NCBI GenBank assembly: GCA_963754335.1
Contig: CAVWFQ010000004.1
Location: 62,001 to 126,000 of the forward strand
Direction of reading: 5' to 3'
Source: JBBSDP01 sp963754335
GTDB taxonomy: Bacteria; Planctomycetota; Phycisphaerae; Tepidisphaerales; Tepidisphaeraceae
DNA length: 64,000 bases
The notes beneath the pieces are model-generated. The model saw nothing but the letters and a program-made list of their open reading frames with translations. It was not told the DNA's origin and searched no databases. Made by a program: the position numbers and the translations under genes. This document shows positions 51,001 through 60,677 of this stretch, piece by piece; within the stretch, counting starts at the first letter, position 1; the number at the start of each line of letters is the position of its first letter.

Positions 51001-52139
51001 GTTCATGGTTCGGCAAAAGCACCTCCACCGCAGCCGGGCCTGTTGGCGGGGACTTTGCACGTAATAGGTCAGGGCACGTTGCCTAACATCGGCGAATTTT
51101 TTGCTGTGTCGACTAACAAGGGTGAAGTCTCTCTCTTCACCACCGACGGCCTCTGGATCGCCCGCCTCTTTCGAGACAATCGATATGGGCGCGGCTTCAA
51201 TCTGCCGAAGGCCGAGCGCGGGATGAATCTCAACGATGTCTCCCTCAATGCCGAGCATTTCGGCGGGACTTTTAATCAGCTTGCGGATGGACGGATTTTC
51301 TTGGTTGCCGGCCACAACCACAACAGTGTGATTCGCCTCGATGGGTTGGATCATGTGCGCCGGATGGATGGAGATCTGATCGTCAGCGAAGCGCAGGCAC
51401 TGGCGGCGGAAAGTGCCACTAAGGAATCGCTCGCTGCCGGCACCGAGCCCAAACGCCTGGTGATCGTGCGCTCACCGGGTGGATTCAAAATCGACGGCGA
51501 TCTTTCTGATTGGTCAAAGCTCTCGCCGATTGTGTTTACCGGCACCGGCGAGCACCGGGCCAAAGCATGGCTGGCGTACGATCCCGAAGCACTGCTGATT
51601 GCGTTTGAAGTCCAGGGAACGCGCGGCATGGTGAATCATGAGAAAGATTGGAAACTGTTGTTCCGCGCAGGGGATTGCGTTGATCTGCTTTTGCGCACCG
51701 ATCCGAATACGCGCCGGCGGCCGCGCAAGGAGCGGTTGGCGATCTGCGGCTTGTCATCAGCATGCAGGAAGGGCATCCGATTGCCGTCGTTTATCGTCCC
51801 GTGGTTCCCGGAACCGCAAAAGAAAAGAAGATCACGTTCGCATCGCCCGTCGGATCTGTCACGTTTGACGCAATCGAACAAATCGACCTGGATATGGCCG
51901 TCGTCGAACGACCGGACGGGTATTCACTCGAAGCCGCCCTCCCATGGAAAATGCTTGGTGTGAAACCAGCATCCGGCCTCAAGCTTCTGGGGGATATCGG
52001 CGTTCTTTTCGCGGACAAGGAAGGGCTTTCTACCGCAGAGCGGGTTTACTGGTCGAATCATGCCGCGGGATTGGTCGCCGACGTGCCCGGCGAAGCGCGG
52101 CTTCAGCCGGAACACTGGGGCGAAATGGAACTGCAATGA
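48094..52139 (+). CDS. Giant secreted FlgD-Ig / NHL-like propeller / CBM9-like protein 1 (three frame breaks)
   Basis: About 1348 residues. The ATG at 48094 gives the signal peptide KKLVAIVLIALFALIAISTA. A FlgD-Ig-like module (VVIAIDDVQGQRVRNLLAEA, FWDGRDDDGKTVKPGAYHFK) comes first. Propeller-like repeats follow (AGDKVFLGAETAEHGHSLIA, GPLAGLGNLTGLAARDGLVY; later LTFDQSGRLLAVSEGRVVSV, DSHGFLYVSDAADDVVKRF, CIDAAGKLWVAEAEMRPKKV). A dockerin-like calcium loop WSDLNDNGKVDPGEVQL is present, then a CBM9-like end (FKIDGDLSDWSKLSPIVFTG). Breaks are near 48983, 50430 and 51735. Its stop overlaps the next gene by four bases, so the two are translated together. Confidence 0.8.
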
Positions 52140-55100
52140 ACGCGCTTTCCCGTCGGCATGTAGGGTGGGCTCGGCCCACCACCCGAATCGAGCGGTGGGC
52201 TAAGCCCACCCTGCATTTGATCGCATTGGCGTTGATCCTCGCCCAAACTGCGTCGGCCGTGCAAAGCGACAATCTCGAATTGCTCGCGCTCCCGGCTCCT
52301 GGAAAGGTCGCGATCGACGGGAAGCTCGATGACTGGGATTTGTCGGCTTCCATCTTGAGTTGCCCCGACAGCGCCACGAGCCTCGATACCTATGCGGTTC
52401 GCTCCGCGGCGATGTATGACCGCGATGGAATCTATCTGTCGTTCCGATGGGTCGATCAGACTCCCATGATGAACATGGTGGATCCGGATGAACCGGAAAT
52501 GTTCAACAAGGGATGGAAAAGTGACTGCCTGCAACTGCGGATCCTCACCGACACGCAAGTGCACATGACCGCCTGGCAGTATCACCCGACCGGCAGAATG
52601 ATGATGGACATCAACTACGACCAGCCCGTCGGCCCAAATCGGCTCAACGGGCTGGAACGCGGCGCAAAGATGGCCTTTCAGAAAGACGCCGACGGCAGGG
52701 GATATGTGCAAGAACTGTTCATTCCCTGGAAGCTCCTGAGCAAGAGTGGAAAGGTGTATGCCGCCGGCGAATCGTTCACGATGGGCCTGCATTTCAACTG
52801 GGGCGGCGGCGACAATCGCACCGCTCGGGCCATGGAGTGGACTGATCTGGTGAGCGGGCCCGGGGCGGACCGCAACGGCTTCTACAAGGCGACCAGCGCC
52901 TGGGGAAAAATCCGCCTGAGCGAAACAGGCCACGTGCATCTTCGCCGCCAGCCCTGGGAGCGCAGCGCACCGTCTGGGCCCAATCTCACGACATCCGGGC
53001 CGATTGCACTCAAATACGATTTGCCAATCGCGGCTGCGGCAACGTTAGTGATCGAGGACGCCAACGGAAAACGGGTGCGCAATCTGATCAGCGGATTTCC
53101 ACGCAAAGCAGGTGCGAACATTGATTACTGGGACGGTCTCAATGACGCAGGCGTCCCCGCGCCCGCGGGAGCCTATCGATGGCGCGGTCTGATCAATCCC
53201 GGGTTGAGCGTTAAATACAAAGCGCATCTCTTTCCTTCTTCCAATCCCCCTTGGCGAAACGCCGACGGCACCGGCGGATGGGGCGCCGATCATTCAGCGC
53301 CGCAATACCTGGCCGTCGCCGGCGATCGCGTGTTCCTTTTGTACAGCATCGCGGAAGGGGGCTCGGCGCTCGTCTGTTCCGATTTGCACGGCAACAAACT
53401 GTGGGGGCAGGGCGGCGCATTTCAGGGTGGCGGCGCGGTATGCGCAACGGATGGGAATGATCTCTACTACGCGGACAACACGATGTCGCGATCGGAGATC
53501 AGCCGGGTTGATGTCCGCACCGGCAAAGCCGCTCGCTTCACGCCTGACGTCGCGACGATTCCCACAGGTCTGTCGAACGATTCCAATCTTGGCGAAATTC
53601 CCACGGGAATGGCCGTCCGAAAAGACCGGCTCTATCTTGCCTGCGCGAGGCGCAATGCGATCCGCATCTTCAATCTTGCGACGGGCAAGTTCGTAGACGA
53701 GCTTCATGTGCCCGCGCCATTCGGGCTGGCGTTTGACCCGAACGGACGGTTGCTGGCAGCGACCGAAAATCTGAATCCGCAGGCCGCGGCCGGCAACGTG
53801 GTTCCTCCGGGCGAACACGGCGTGATTCGAGTGGATGAAGCGAGTGGCGGGGTTACCCATCTCATTGATGATCTTCGATCGCCACGCGGACTCGCCGTAG
53901 GGAAAGACGGAGTTATCTACGTCGTCAACTCCGGCACGAATCAAGTTCTGGCGTTCAGCGCGGACGGCAAAAATCGTCTTCGCGAAATCGGCACGCCCGG
54001 CGGTCGGCTCCCGGTGGGCAAGTGGAACGACGACGGAATGCTCAGCCCCGTGGCCGTCGGAGTCGACAACGAAGGAATGCTATGGGTCGCGGAAACCGAT
54101 CCCGTCGCGAAGCCCTCAGCCGCTGGGATCCGGGCGGCCGGAATATCGACCAGTGGCTCGGACCAACTCCTTACGGCGGAGACGGCATTGTCGATTCATT
54201 TGACCGCACGCGCATCTACACCGGCGGCCTTGAATTCAAGCTGGACTGGGAAAGCGGCCAAAGCCATCCAGTCTGGACTCATCTGCGCGGCATCGAGCAA
54301 GGCCAGCCAGCCAGCGCCGGCCTCGTCGCAACGGGCTCGTTCTGGTTTCGCCAGGGTCGTACCATCCATTTCAAGGATCACGATTATCTCTGTTATGACC
54401 GCGGGCTGATTTGCATCAAGCGCGGAGATGCTTGGGTTCCCGCCGCCTCCGTCGGCTACGCGAAGGGAGTCGACGGCACGGACTCGCTTCTCTGGTCTGA
54501 CCGCAACGGCGACGGCAACGTTCAGCCGGACGAAATCGTCACGCCAAAAGTCGCATTCAACCCCGGCGGCGCTGGGGGGTGGGCGCATTGTGGATGGATG
54601 ATCTGACATGCGTGCGTCATTTCGGCGAGAAGACCGTTTGCGAAATTTCTCCCTCGTCATTCACCGCGGATGGCGTACCCGTCTTCGATCAGCAAAGCAT
54701 CTCCGCGCCGATTCCGATTCCGGTCGATGGTGCACCCGTAAAGGTTGATGACAACACGATGATCGCCTTCTATGAAAACTCCAACGACCCCAATGCCCAG
54801 AAGGCGCTTCGCGAAAGCGCCTTGGGCGACATGACCGGCATCAAAGGATACGACCTTGCCGGTAATCTGGTGTGGACCTATCCGCAGCCATTCAGCGGCG
54901 TTCATGGCAGCTTCAAAGCGCCGCTGCCCAACATGCCCGGCCAGGTGATCGGCACGATCTATGTGATGGGCGTGGCCGACATGGGAAACACGATCGGGAA
55001 AATCGTCTGCTTCAACGGCTACTACGGACAGCGATTTGTCTTCACGACCGATGGCCTGTTCGCGGGCACCTTGTTCAAGGACGGCCGCACCGTGTCAGAA

Positions 55101-56036
55101 CTTCCCGCCAGGGCGGTGAAGGACATGCCCATGGATGAGGCGAGCTGCGGCGCTGAAGCGTATGGCGGGACATTCAGCCGCAACGTCAATGGCGAAGTCT
55201 ATCTCACCAGCGGCTTTTTCGGCCCAATGGTTGTCATCATGGGTGTCGAGGGCCTCGATCATCTCCAGCGAATTTCAGGAGGTTCGTTCGTCCTTTCGCC
55301 GGAGCAAAGCGCCGCCGGTCTGGCGATGCGCCGAGCTCGTGATGCGCGACGGCAAGCGGAAGAGACCGGCGAGACAACGCTCGCAATCCGCCGACTCACG
55401 CCGACTCTCACAGGCAACTTGAAGGAATGGGATTTGGAAAATCACGGTGTTCGCATTGACCCGGATACCAATCGAAACGCCTCGGCCGGATTGGCTTACG
55501 ATCAGCATTTTCTTTACGCCGCGTTCGATGTGCAGGATCCGAATCCCTGGATGAACGCCGGTAACGACGAGAAGGTGATGTTTCTCAATGGCAGCAGTGT
55601 CGACATTCAACTAGGCCCTGGCCCGGGCCTGCCGGGGAATTGTCGGATTTCGATTGCGCCCCAGCAGGGCAAGGCGGTGGTGATGCTCTATCAGCCGGTC
55701 GTGGCCGGCTTCAAAGGTCAGCGCGTTTCATTCGTCTCACCGATCGGGCGCGAGGAGATGGACCGGGTCGAACGGCTCGACACCGCCCAGGTCGTCGTTC
55801 AAAGGCGCGACAGGCGTTATTTCATCGAAGCGGCGATTCCACTGAACGCACTTCCGTGGAAATTATCCGCCGGCATGTCACTCCGCGGCGACGTTGGCGT
55901 GCTCTTCTCCGACAATCTCGGAGCCAAGTGCGTCCTCCGCGCGTATTGGTCGAACAAGGACACGAACATTACTTCAGATCTGCCATCTGAAACGCGCCTT
56001 CAGCCTCGGAATTGGGGCACTGTGAACGTCGAGTAA
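52136..56036 (+). CDS. Giant secreted propeller / CBM9-like protein 2 (two frame breaks)
   Basis: About 1300 residues, a paralogue of the previous protein. It starts at ATG 52136, overlapping the previous stop. The signal peptide is ...LHLIALALILAQTASA; the residues before it (HVGWARPTTRIERWAKPT) are the translation of palindrome C. Order: CBM9-like domain (KVAIDGKLDDWDLSASIL), FlgD-Ig (VIEDANGKRVRNLISGFPRK, YWDGLNDAGVPAPAGAYRW), propeller (LAVGKDGVIYVVNSGTNQVL), the calcium-loop motif WSDRNGDGNVQPDEIV, and a second CBM9-like domain at the end (PTLTGNLKEWDLENHGVRID, RLQPRNWGTVNVE). Breaks are near 54112 and 54577. Probably exported and binding glycans. Confidence 0.8.
52160..52214. repeat. 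Palindrome C inside the 5' end of propeller gene 2
   Basis: Left arm 52160-52180 (GTAGGGTGGGCTCGGCCCAC, plus C) and right arm 52194-52214 (GGTGGGCTAAGCCCACCCTG, plus C); three mismatches against the perfect copy at 10391. It is read in frame as part of the signal peptide n-region. Confidence 0.88.
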
Positions 56037-56045
56037 ACGATTTTC

Positions 56046-56105
56046 GTGGCACGGGTTTTCAACCCGTGTCTTCGATTTGGGACACGGGTTGAAAACCCGT
56101 GCCAC
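56046..56105. repeat. Perfect 25-bp palindrome, family A
   Basis: 56046-56070 (GTGGCACGGGTTTTCAACCC, then GTGTC) and 56081-56105 are exact complements. It lies between the convergent propeller and toroid genes and could end both transcripts; it has no T-run. Confidence 0.9.
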
Positions 56106-56110
56106 CTGAT

Positions 56111-57334
56111 TCACTTCGCCGGATGCTCCTTCAAATCCGCCTGCGCCTCCTGAAGCGCCAGCACTCCAAAAGCCGAAGCAAGGACCGGCCGGCTCTCCAT
56201 CCATTTCTGCGTCCCGGTCCAGCCGCCATCTTTGTTCTGGTTGGCTTCGAGCTTGGCGATCAGTTCCAGCCGCCAGTCGTGCTTGTTCCCCTTGGAGTCG
56301 GTGATGACCGGTTCCCCGTATGCGTGCAGCGCGCGGGCCAGGGTGTGAAAATAGTAGAACAAGCCGTTTTCGGCGGCGTGAGCATCGTTTGCGCTCAACC
56401 CCGGATTTTCATCGAGAGTCCAATTGTTCCCAATCCACTTCCAGGCCGCCTTCACGCGCTTGTCGTCTTTCGAAAGTCCCGCGTAAATCATGCTTTTAAG
56501 GCCGGCGTAGGTCATCGACCCGTAGCTTCTCAACATGCGGCGTCCGTCGGGGCTGGTATATTCCCCGGCGGCGGATTGCCCACCGTCGGCGGGCGTGTAA
56601 ATGAATCCGCCGTCGTCCCCGGCCCACGGCTGGTCTGTGTTGGTTTCGGAATTGTTCTGCGAGCGCGTGATAAACTTCAAGGCGGCCTGGTAAGCCGGAT
56701 CATCTTTTTTCAAACCCGCGTCGTGAAGCGCATCGATCGCGAATTGCAGGTTGCTTTGGTCCGCGCGTCCTTTGTTTCCGTAACCAAATCCGCCGAAGTT
56801 CGGATTCTTCTCATCCACCTTTTTGTTACGGTCGGGAATGCCTTCGATCTTGTCGGTCCATTGAAGCTCCTTCAGAAATGCGAGCGCCTTTTCCATCGGC
56901 ACCTTGTATTCAGCGTCCTTCGCGGCGGCCAGGGAACTGATCGCAATGGCCGTGTTGTATGTCGCCAGAACGTCTTCGGAGATGCTGCCGTCCGGCTTCT
57001 GGAACGAAAGAAGATAACCATAGGCCTTGTCGATGAACGGCTGCTGCGGATCAAAATGCGGATCCTGCACAAACGCCTTGAGCACGATGGCCGTAATGCC
57101 CGGAGGATCATGCGGACCCTGCCAGCCGTAGTCCGGTTTCTGTTGCGCTTTGAGATAGGCCAGTGCCTTGGTCACCACCTCCTCGGCGCGAAGCCAGTTT
57201 TTGTCAGTCGGCAGCTCAACCACCGGCCTGCTCGCTGGCTTTTCTTCGCCCATCAGGGGCAATGCGCTCTGTAGAAGCGCGGCCGTTCCGCATCCAATCG
57301 CCAGTGCGGTGAGGGACTGTTTCAAAAATCGCAT
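56111..57334 (-). CDS. Secreted terpene-cyclase-like alpha/alpha-toroid protein 1
   Basis: 407 residues with signal peptide QSLTALAIGCGTAALLQSAL. Repeated QW-like and toroid helices: EVVTKALAYLKAQQKPDYGW, KAYGYLLSFQKPDGSISEDV, ALAFLKELQ, ADQSNLQFAIDALHDAGLK, LRSYGSMTYAGLKSMIYAG, LIAKLEANQNKDGGWTG. The DxDD active-site motif of true squalene-hopene cyclases is not seen, so a non-enzymatic or different role is likely. Such proteins are common in planctomycete secretomes with no assigned function. A related partial gene lies at the window end. The reading frame is intact. Confidence 0.85.
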   Translation of the reverse strand: MRFLKQSLTALAIGCGTAALLQSALPLMGEEKPASRPVVELPTDKNWLRAEEVVTKALAYLKAQQKPDYGWQGPHDPPGITAIVLKAFVQDPHFDPQQPFIDKAYGYLLSFQKPDGSISEDVLATYNTAIAISSLAAAKDAEYKVPMEKALAFLKELQWTDKIEGIPDRNKKVDEKNPNFGGFGYGNKGRADQSNLQFAIDALHDAGLKKDDPAYQAALKFITRSQNNSETNTDQPWAGDDGGFIYTPADGGQSAAGEYTSPDGRRMLRSYGSMTYAGLKSMIYAGLSKDDKRVKAAWKWIGNNWTLDENPGLSANDAHAAENGLFYYFHTLARALHAYGEPVITDSKGNKHDWRLELIAKLEANQNKDGGWTGTQKWMESRPVLASAFGVLALQEAQADLKEHPAK

Positions 57335-57566
57335 GGGGGTGATCCTGTTCTTCTGTGCAGTGCGGTTTGCCTCGTCCGCAACGGAATCCTCACAATATGA
57401 TACGGAGGCTCATCCTAACCGATTGGCGGGCGAAGGGTTATTTCTGCACAGAACATAGTGCAGCCGCTCCCGGGAGGGATGAACGTTCGTTAACCCCATA
57501 TACTGCGTATGATTGGAATCGGACCTTGTGTCCGGCTTCGGGTTGAAACTTCGCGGGAGCTCGCGC

Positions 57567-58160
57567 GTGTCATCGGATGAGAACCCCATGGTTCCCGGCG
57601 TGCCGGAGGCGTCAAATGCCTCCGTCGCGACAGACGCCTTATTCGAGAAGGCCGTCGCGACGCATTCGCGCCGACTTCTGGCGATCGCCCGGGCAATCGT
57701 GGGCACGCGGGCCTCGGCCGAGGATGTCGTCCAGCAGGCGTTGATGAATCTGTATGAGCATCGCGCCCGGTACGATTGGCGCGAGCCGGGCGGACTGATG
57801 CGGCGGGCGGTTGTTAACGAGGCCCTCCGCCTCCTGCGAGCGCCCAGGATGACCGTCGTGGCCGAGGATCATCCCGGCCGCTCGGATTCCCCCGTCGGCG
57901 CGATGATCGACCGGGAGACGGTGGCGAAAGTGAGAGCGGCCATCGATCGACTTCCGGAGCATTTCCGATCTGCCCTTGTGCTCTGCGAGTACGAAAACAT
58001 GGCCTACACGCAGATCGCCGAAACGCTGGGAGCGAGCGTGCCGCAGGTGAAGACCTGGCTGCATCGCGGCCGCCGGCAACTCGCGGAGATGCTTCGCGAA
58101 TTTGTCGATATAGACAAAAAGGAACCCCGGGTCGCAGCGCGAAAAAGCGCGTCGACATGA
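57567..58160 (+). CDS. ECF-type RNA polymerase sigma factor
   Basis: 197 residues; GTG 57567 is preferred since GGGAG lies seven bases upstream. The frame is open to 57513 (TTG), and the ATG at 57588 is another option. Sigma-2: HSRRLLAIARAIVGTRASAE, DVVQQALMNLYEHRARYDWR. Sigma-4: RLPEHFRSALVLCEYENMAY, TQIAETLGASVPQVKTWLHR. It probably directs genes controlled by the membrane protein encoded next. It opens an operon-like run with the anti-sigma and pseudoprotease genes. The reading frame is intact. Confidence 0.9.
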   Translation: MSSDENPMVPGVPEASNASVATDALFEKAVATHSRRLLAIARAIVGTRASAEDVVQQALMNLYEHRARYDWREPGGLMRRAVVNEALRLLRAPRMTVVAEDHPGRSDSPVGAMIDRETVAKVRAAIDRLPEHFRSALVLCEYENMAYTQIAETLGASVPQVKTWLHRGRRQLAEMLREFVDIDKKEPRVAARKSAST

Positions 58161-58196
58161 CCAACATGGACCGGCTCCAACTGTGAGCCCATTGTG

Positions 58197-58781
58197 ATGA
58201 ACATGGACAGCGACTACGACATTCTCGAAGGTTTTTTGGATAACTCGCTCTCCCCCGACGAGATGCAGGCGGTTGCCGCACGCCTGGCGGCGGAGCCGGA
58301 TCTGGCCGTCGCGCTCGAAGCAATTCGTGATGAGCGGACGGTACGCCTTGCAGCCTGGGAATCGTTCGAACCGGATGAAAGGGCGGCGCAGCGCTTTGCC
58401 GTTTCCGCGATCCGCGCCATTCGCCGGCAACGGTTGCTTTCCATGGTGACTCACGTCACCCGGCTCGTGGCTTCCGTCGCAGCCTGCCTGGCGATTGGAA
58501 TTTCGGCGGGTTGGTTCCTCTGGGGCCGGCCTATTCATACCGTTCCCGTGACGGCTACCATCAGCGGACCGACGGCGAGCCTCGCCTCTAATTCGGGCCG
58601 GAATTCGAGCTCCGGGACCTATCAGGTGGCAATCACCGACGAAAACGGGAAAGTCGTCGCGGTTCAGAAATTCAGCGCGTTCGAAGACGCCAAGGCGTTT
58701 GCCGACGACCTCGGCCGCTACCAGCAACGCCGGCTCGATGTGCAGGACGGCAAAGCCACGGTTGTATCCGACAAATTCTAA
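58197..58781 (+). CDS. Membrane-bound anti-sigma-like factor
   Basis: 194 residues. A GTG one codon earlier (58194) is the alternative start. The acidic N-terminal part (DYDILEGFLDNSLSPDEM, AARLAAEPDLAVALE) resembles the sigma-binding helices of anti-sigma proteins; a zinc-type HxxxCxxC is absent. A single membrane segment follows (RLVASVAACLAIGISAGWFL), then a periplasmic tail with beta strands (YQVAITDENGKVVAVQKFSA). It lies 36 bases after the sigma gene and eight before the pseudoprotease gene. The function is inferred from position and architecture. Confidence 0.75.
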   Translation: MNMDSDYDILEGFLDNSLSPDEMQAVAARLAAEPDLAVALEAIRDERTVRLAAWESFEPDERAAQRFAVSAIRAIRRQRLLSMVTHVTRLVASVAACLAIGISAGWFLWGRPIHTVPVTATISGPTASLASNSGRNSSSGTYQVAITDENGKVVAVQKFSAFEDAKAFADDLGRYQQRRLDVQDGKATVVSDKF

Positions 58782-58788
58782 CCTCACC

Positions 58789-60041
58789 ATGAGACTTACG
58801 CTTTCATCTCGCCGTCTTCGTCGTTCTTGCCCTTGCGACCCGATGCGTCCTGTCTTTGCCTTGATGTTCATGCTGATCGCGGTAGCGCCAGCCCTATGCG
58901 CGCCGCCGATCCGGAAACCGGACCCGCCACACGGCCCGTTCTCGATCAACTCAACCGGGAAGTTCAATCGCTCTATCGCGAATCGCAGAACGGTTTGGTT
59001 CGCCTTCAATTGCCAGCCCCGCGCTGGCTCAACGATTACGCGCTGGCGCCCATCAATAAGTGGCAGAACATCGATCCCGAGGTGCGGCAGAAACTGGAAC
59101 AGGCCCAGCAGCAGGCCTACATGCAGAGCCGGGGTTACAGCAACTCTTCCGCGAATAATTCCGATGGCGGAACGACCCGTCCCGCCAACGACGCCCCCAA
59201 TCAGGGCACGATCATCATCGTGCGTCCACCGCTGGACATCGGGCAGCAACAGGCACAACAGCAGCGCGACAACGTCATTGGCGGACGCCTGCAAATGGAC
59301 GCGCGGCCTGGCGCCGAATTCGCCCCGAACAATCTCGGCCTCCTCCTGGACGATCGCGGTTACGTCTTGATTCCAATCTACATCGAGCGCGAAACCTGCG
59401 CCGAGCAGCCGGTGCGCTGCAGCCAGCCGAATGGCCAAATCACGACTGCCAAATTCATCGGCTCCGATCGACAGACCAATCTCAGCGTGGTCCAGATCGA
59501 TCATCCGGCAGGTGCTGCCATGCACTTTGGCGCGAATCGACCGGACGTGGGTTCGATCATCCTGTATTTATCACCAGTCGACGGTTCAGGCCGACTGGGA
59601 ATCTGGAACGGCGGTGCGCAGGATTACGGTGTGATCGTGACCACGGATGGCCAGATCGCCGGCATCGCCCGATACGGCCAGTTCCTCAGCGGCACCGCCT
59701 GCCGCCTGATCGGAGAGCAGATCATCCATTTCGGCGCGGTAAAGCGCGCCACGCTCGGCGTGATCATTCGCGAAATTCCCCTCGGCGACGCGATGCGCCG
59801 CCAGATTCCCGCCCTGGGCGCGCGAACTGCGATGCACGTCGACGAAGTCGTCGCCGGCTCCGCCGCCGACCGCGCCGGGTTGAAACCCGGCGACGTGCTG
59901 CTCGCTCTCGCCGGCGAAGCGGTCCAGGATGTCCCATCCCTCGCCGCCGCGATTGCTTCGCGCAGCGGGCAGACGGAGTTGCAGGTCGTCCGGGGGGAGC
60001 AGATCCTTACAATTACCGTGGATTTGCAGCAGCAGAAGTAG
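58789..60041 (+). CDS. Secreted HtrA-like pseudoprotease with PDZ domain (one frame break)
   Basis: About 417 residues. The signal peptide from ATG 58789 (PVFALMFMLIAVAPALCA) is in one frame; a missing base near 58904 joins it to ADPETGPATRPVLDQLNREV. A Gln-rich linker follows, then a trypsin-like region: GLLLDDRGYVLIPIYIE sits where HtrA has the TNxHV histidine, and SDRQTNLSVVQI where HtrA has DxxTDLAV; both catalytic positions are changed (H to Y, D to N), and no GNSGGP serine is seen. The C-terminal PDZ is VVAGSAADRAGLKPGDVLLA. It likely binds rather than cuts. It follows the anti-sigma gene by eight bases and may sense envelope stress. Confidence 0.82.
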
Positions 60042-60074
60042 TCGAACCAGCTTTCATGTGGTAAGAATCTTGAA

Positions 60075-60335
60075 ATGACGCTCAGCATCTCACTTCCGCC
60101 GGAGTTAGAGACCCGTCTCAAGGAGCGAGCCGCGGCTCAGGGGGAACCCATCGAAGCATATGCGGCAAGAGTTTTAGCCGACGCGATCACATCGCCCCAA
60201 CCGAGCGTGGTTGAAGCGCTCGACGACGACGCCATTGATGCCATCAACCGTGCAGAAGGCGAAGCGGACCGAGGTGAAGCTGTCGATCTGGATACATTTC
60301 GTGCGCAATTTCCCAAGCGGTTCACTGGCATCTGA
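60075..60335 (+). CDS. Ribbon-helix-helix antitoxin-like protein
   Basis: 86 residues. The N-terminus LSISLPPELETRLKERAAAQ, then GEPIEAYAARVLADAI, is a ribbon-helix-helix DNA-binding unit. The acidic C-terminus (EALDDDAIDAINRAEGEADR) is likely to wrap the toxin. Its TGA overlaps the ATG of the toxin gene by one base. Such pairs bind their own promoter together. The type could be ParD-like; the family is not certain. Confidence 0.75.
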   Translation: MTLSISLPPELETRLKERAAAQGEPIEAYAARVLADAITSPQPSVVEALDDDAIDAINRAEGEADRGEAVDLDTFRAQFPKRFTGI

Positions 60336-60646
60336 TGGCTGATTATTCTGTAGTCATCACGAAGACTGCCGGTTCCGATCTGGAAAAAATCCACAAACAC
60401 ATTGCTTTGGACTCGCCGCAAAACGCAAGCGAAATGATCACCCGTATTTTGGACGCGCTGGCGCCCCTCAAGCAATTTCCTCACCGCACTGTAGCGGAAC
60501 ATCAGGCGCGTGGCCTGCGTCATCCAGTGCGTTCGCTTCCCGTCGCGCCATACGTTGTCTATTTTCGGGTGCTCGATTCAGAACGCGTCATTCGCGTGTT
60601 GCACGTCAGGCATGGTGCCCGTCAAAAGCCTCGACGGTTTGAATGA
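60335..60646 (+). CDS. ParE/RelE-family toxin
   Basis: 103 residues: YSVVITKTAGSDLEKIHKHI at the start, ILDALAPLKQFPHRTVAEHQ, then VVYFRVLDSERVIRVLHVRH, ending with GARQKP. This is the ParE/RelE superfamily layout (two helices, then strands, with a final Arg/His-rich strand). ParE members poison gyrase, RelE members cut mRNA; sequence does not decide. Its start is fused to the antitoxin stop. The reading frame is intact. Confidence 0.82.
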   Translation: MADYSVVITKTAGSDLEKIHKHIALDSPQNASEMITRILDALAPLKQFPHRTVAEHQARGLRHPVRSLPVAPYVVYFRVLDSERVIRVLHVRHGARQKPRRFE

Positions 60647-60677
60647 TGCAGTTGTTCAGCCTGATGCGAACGATCGG

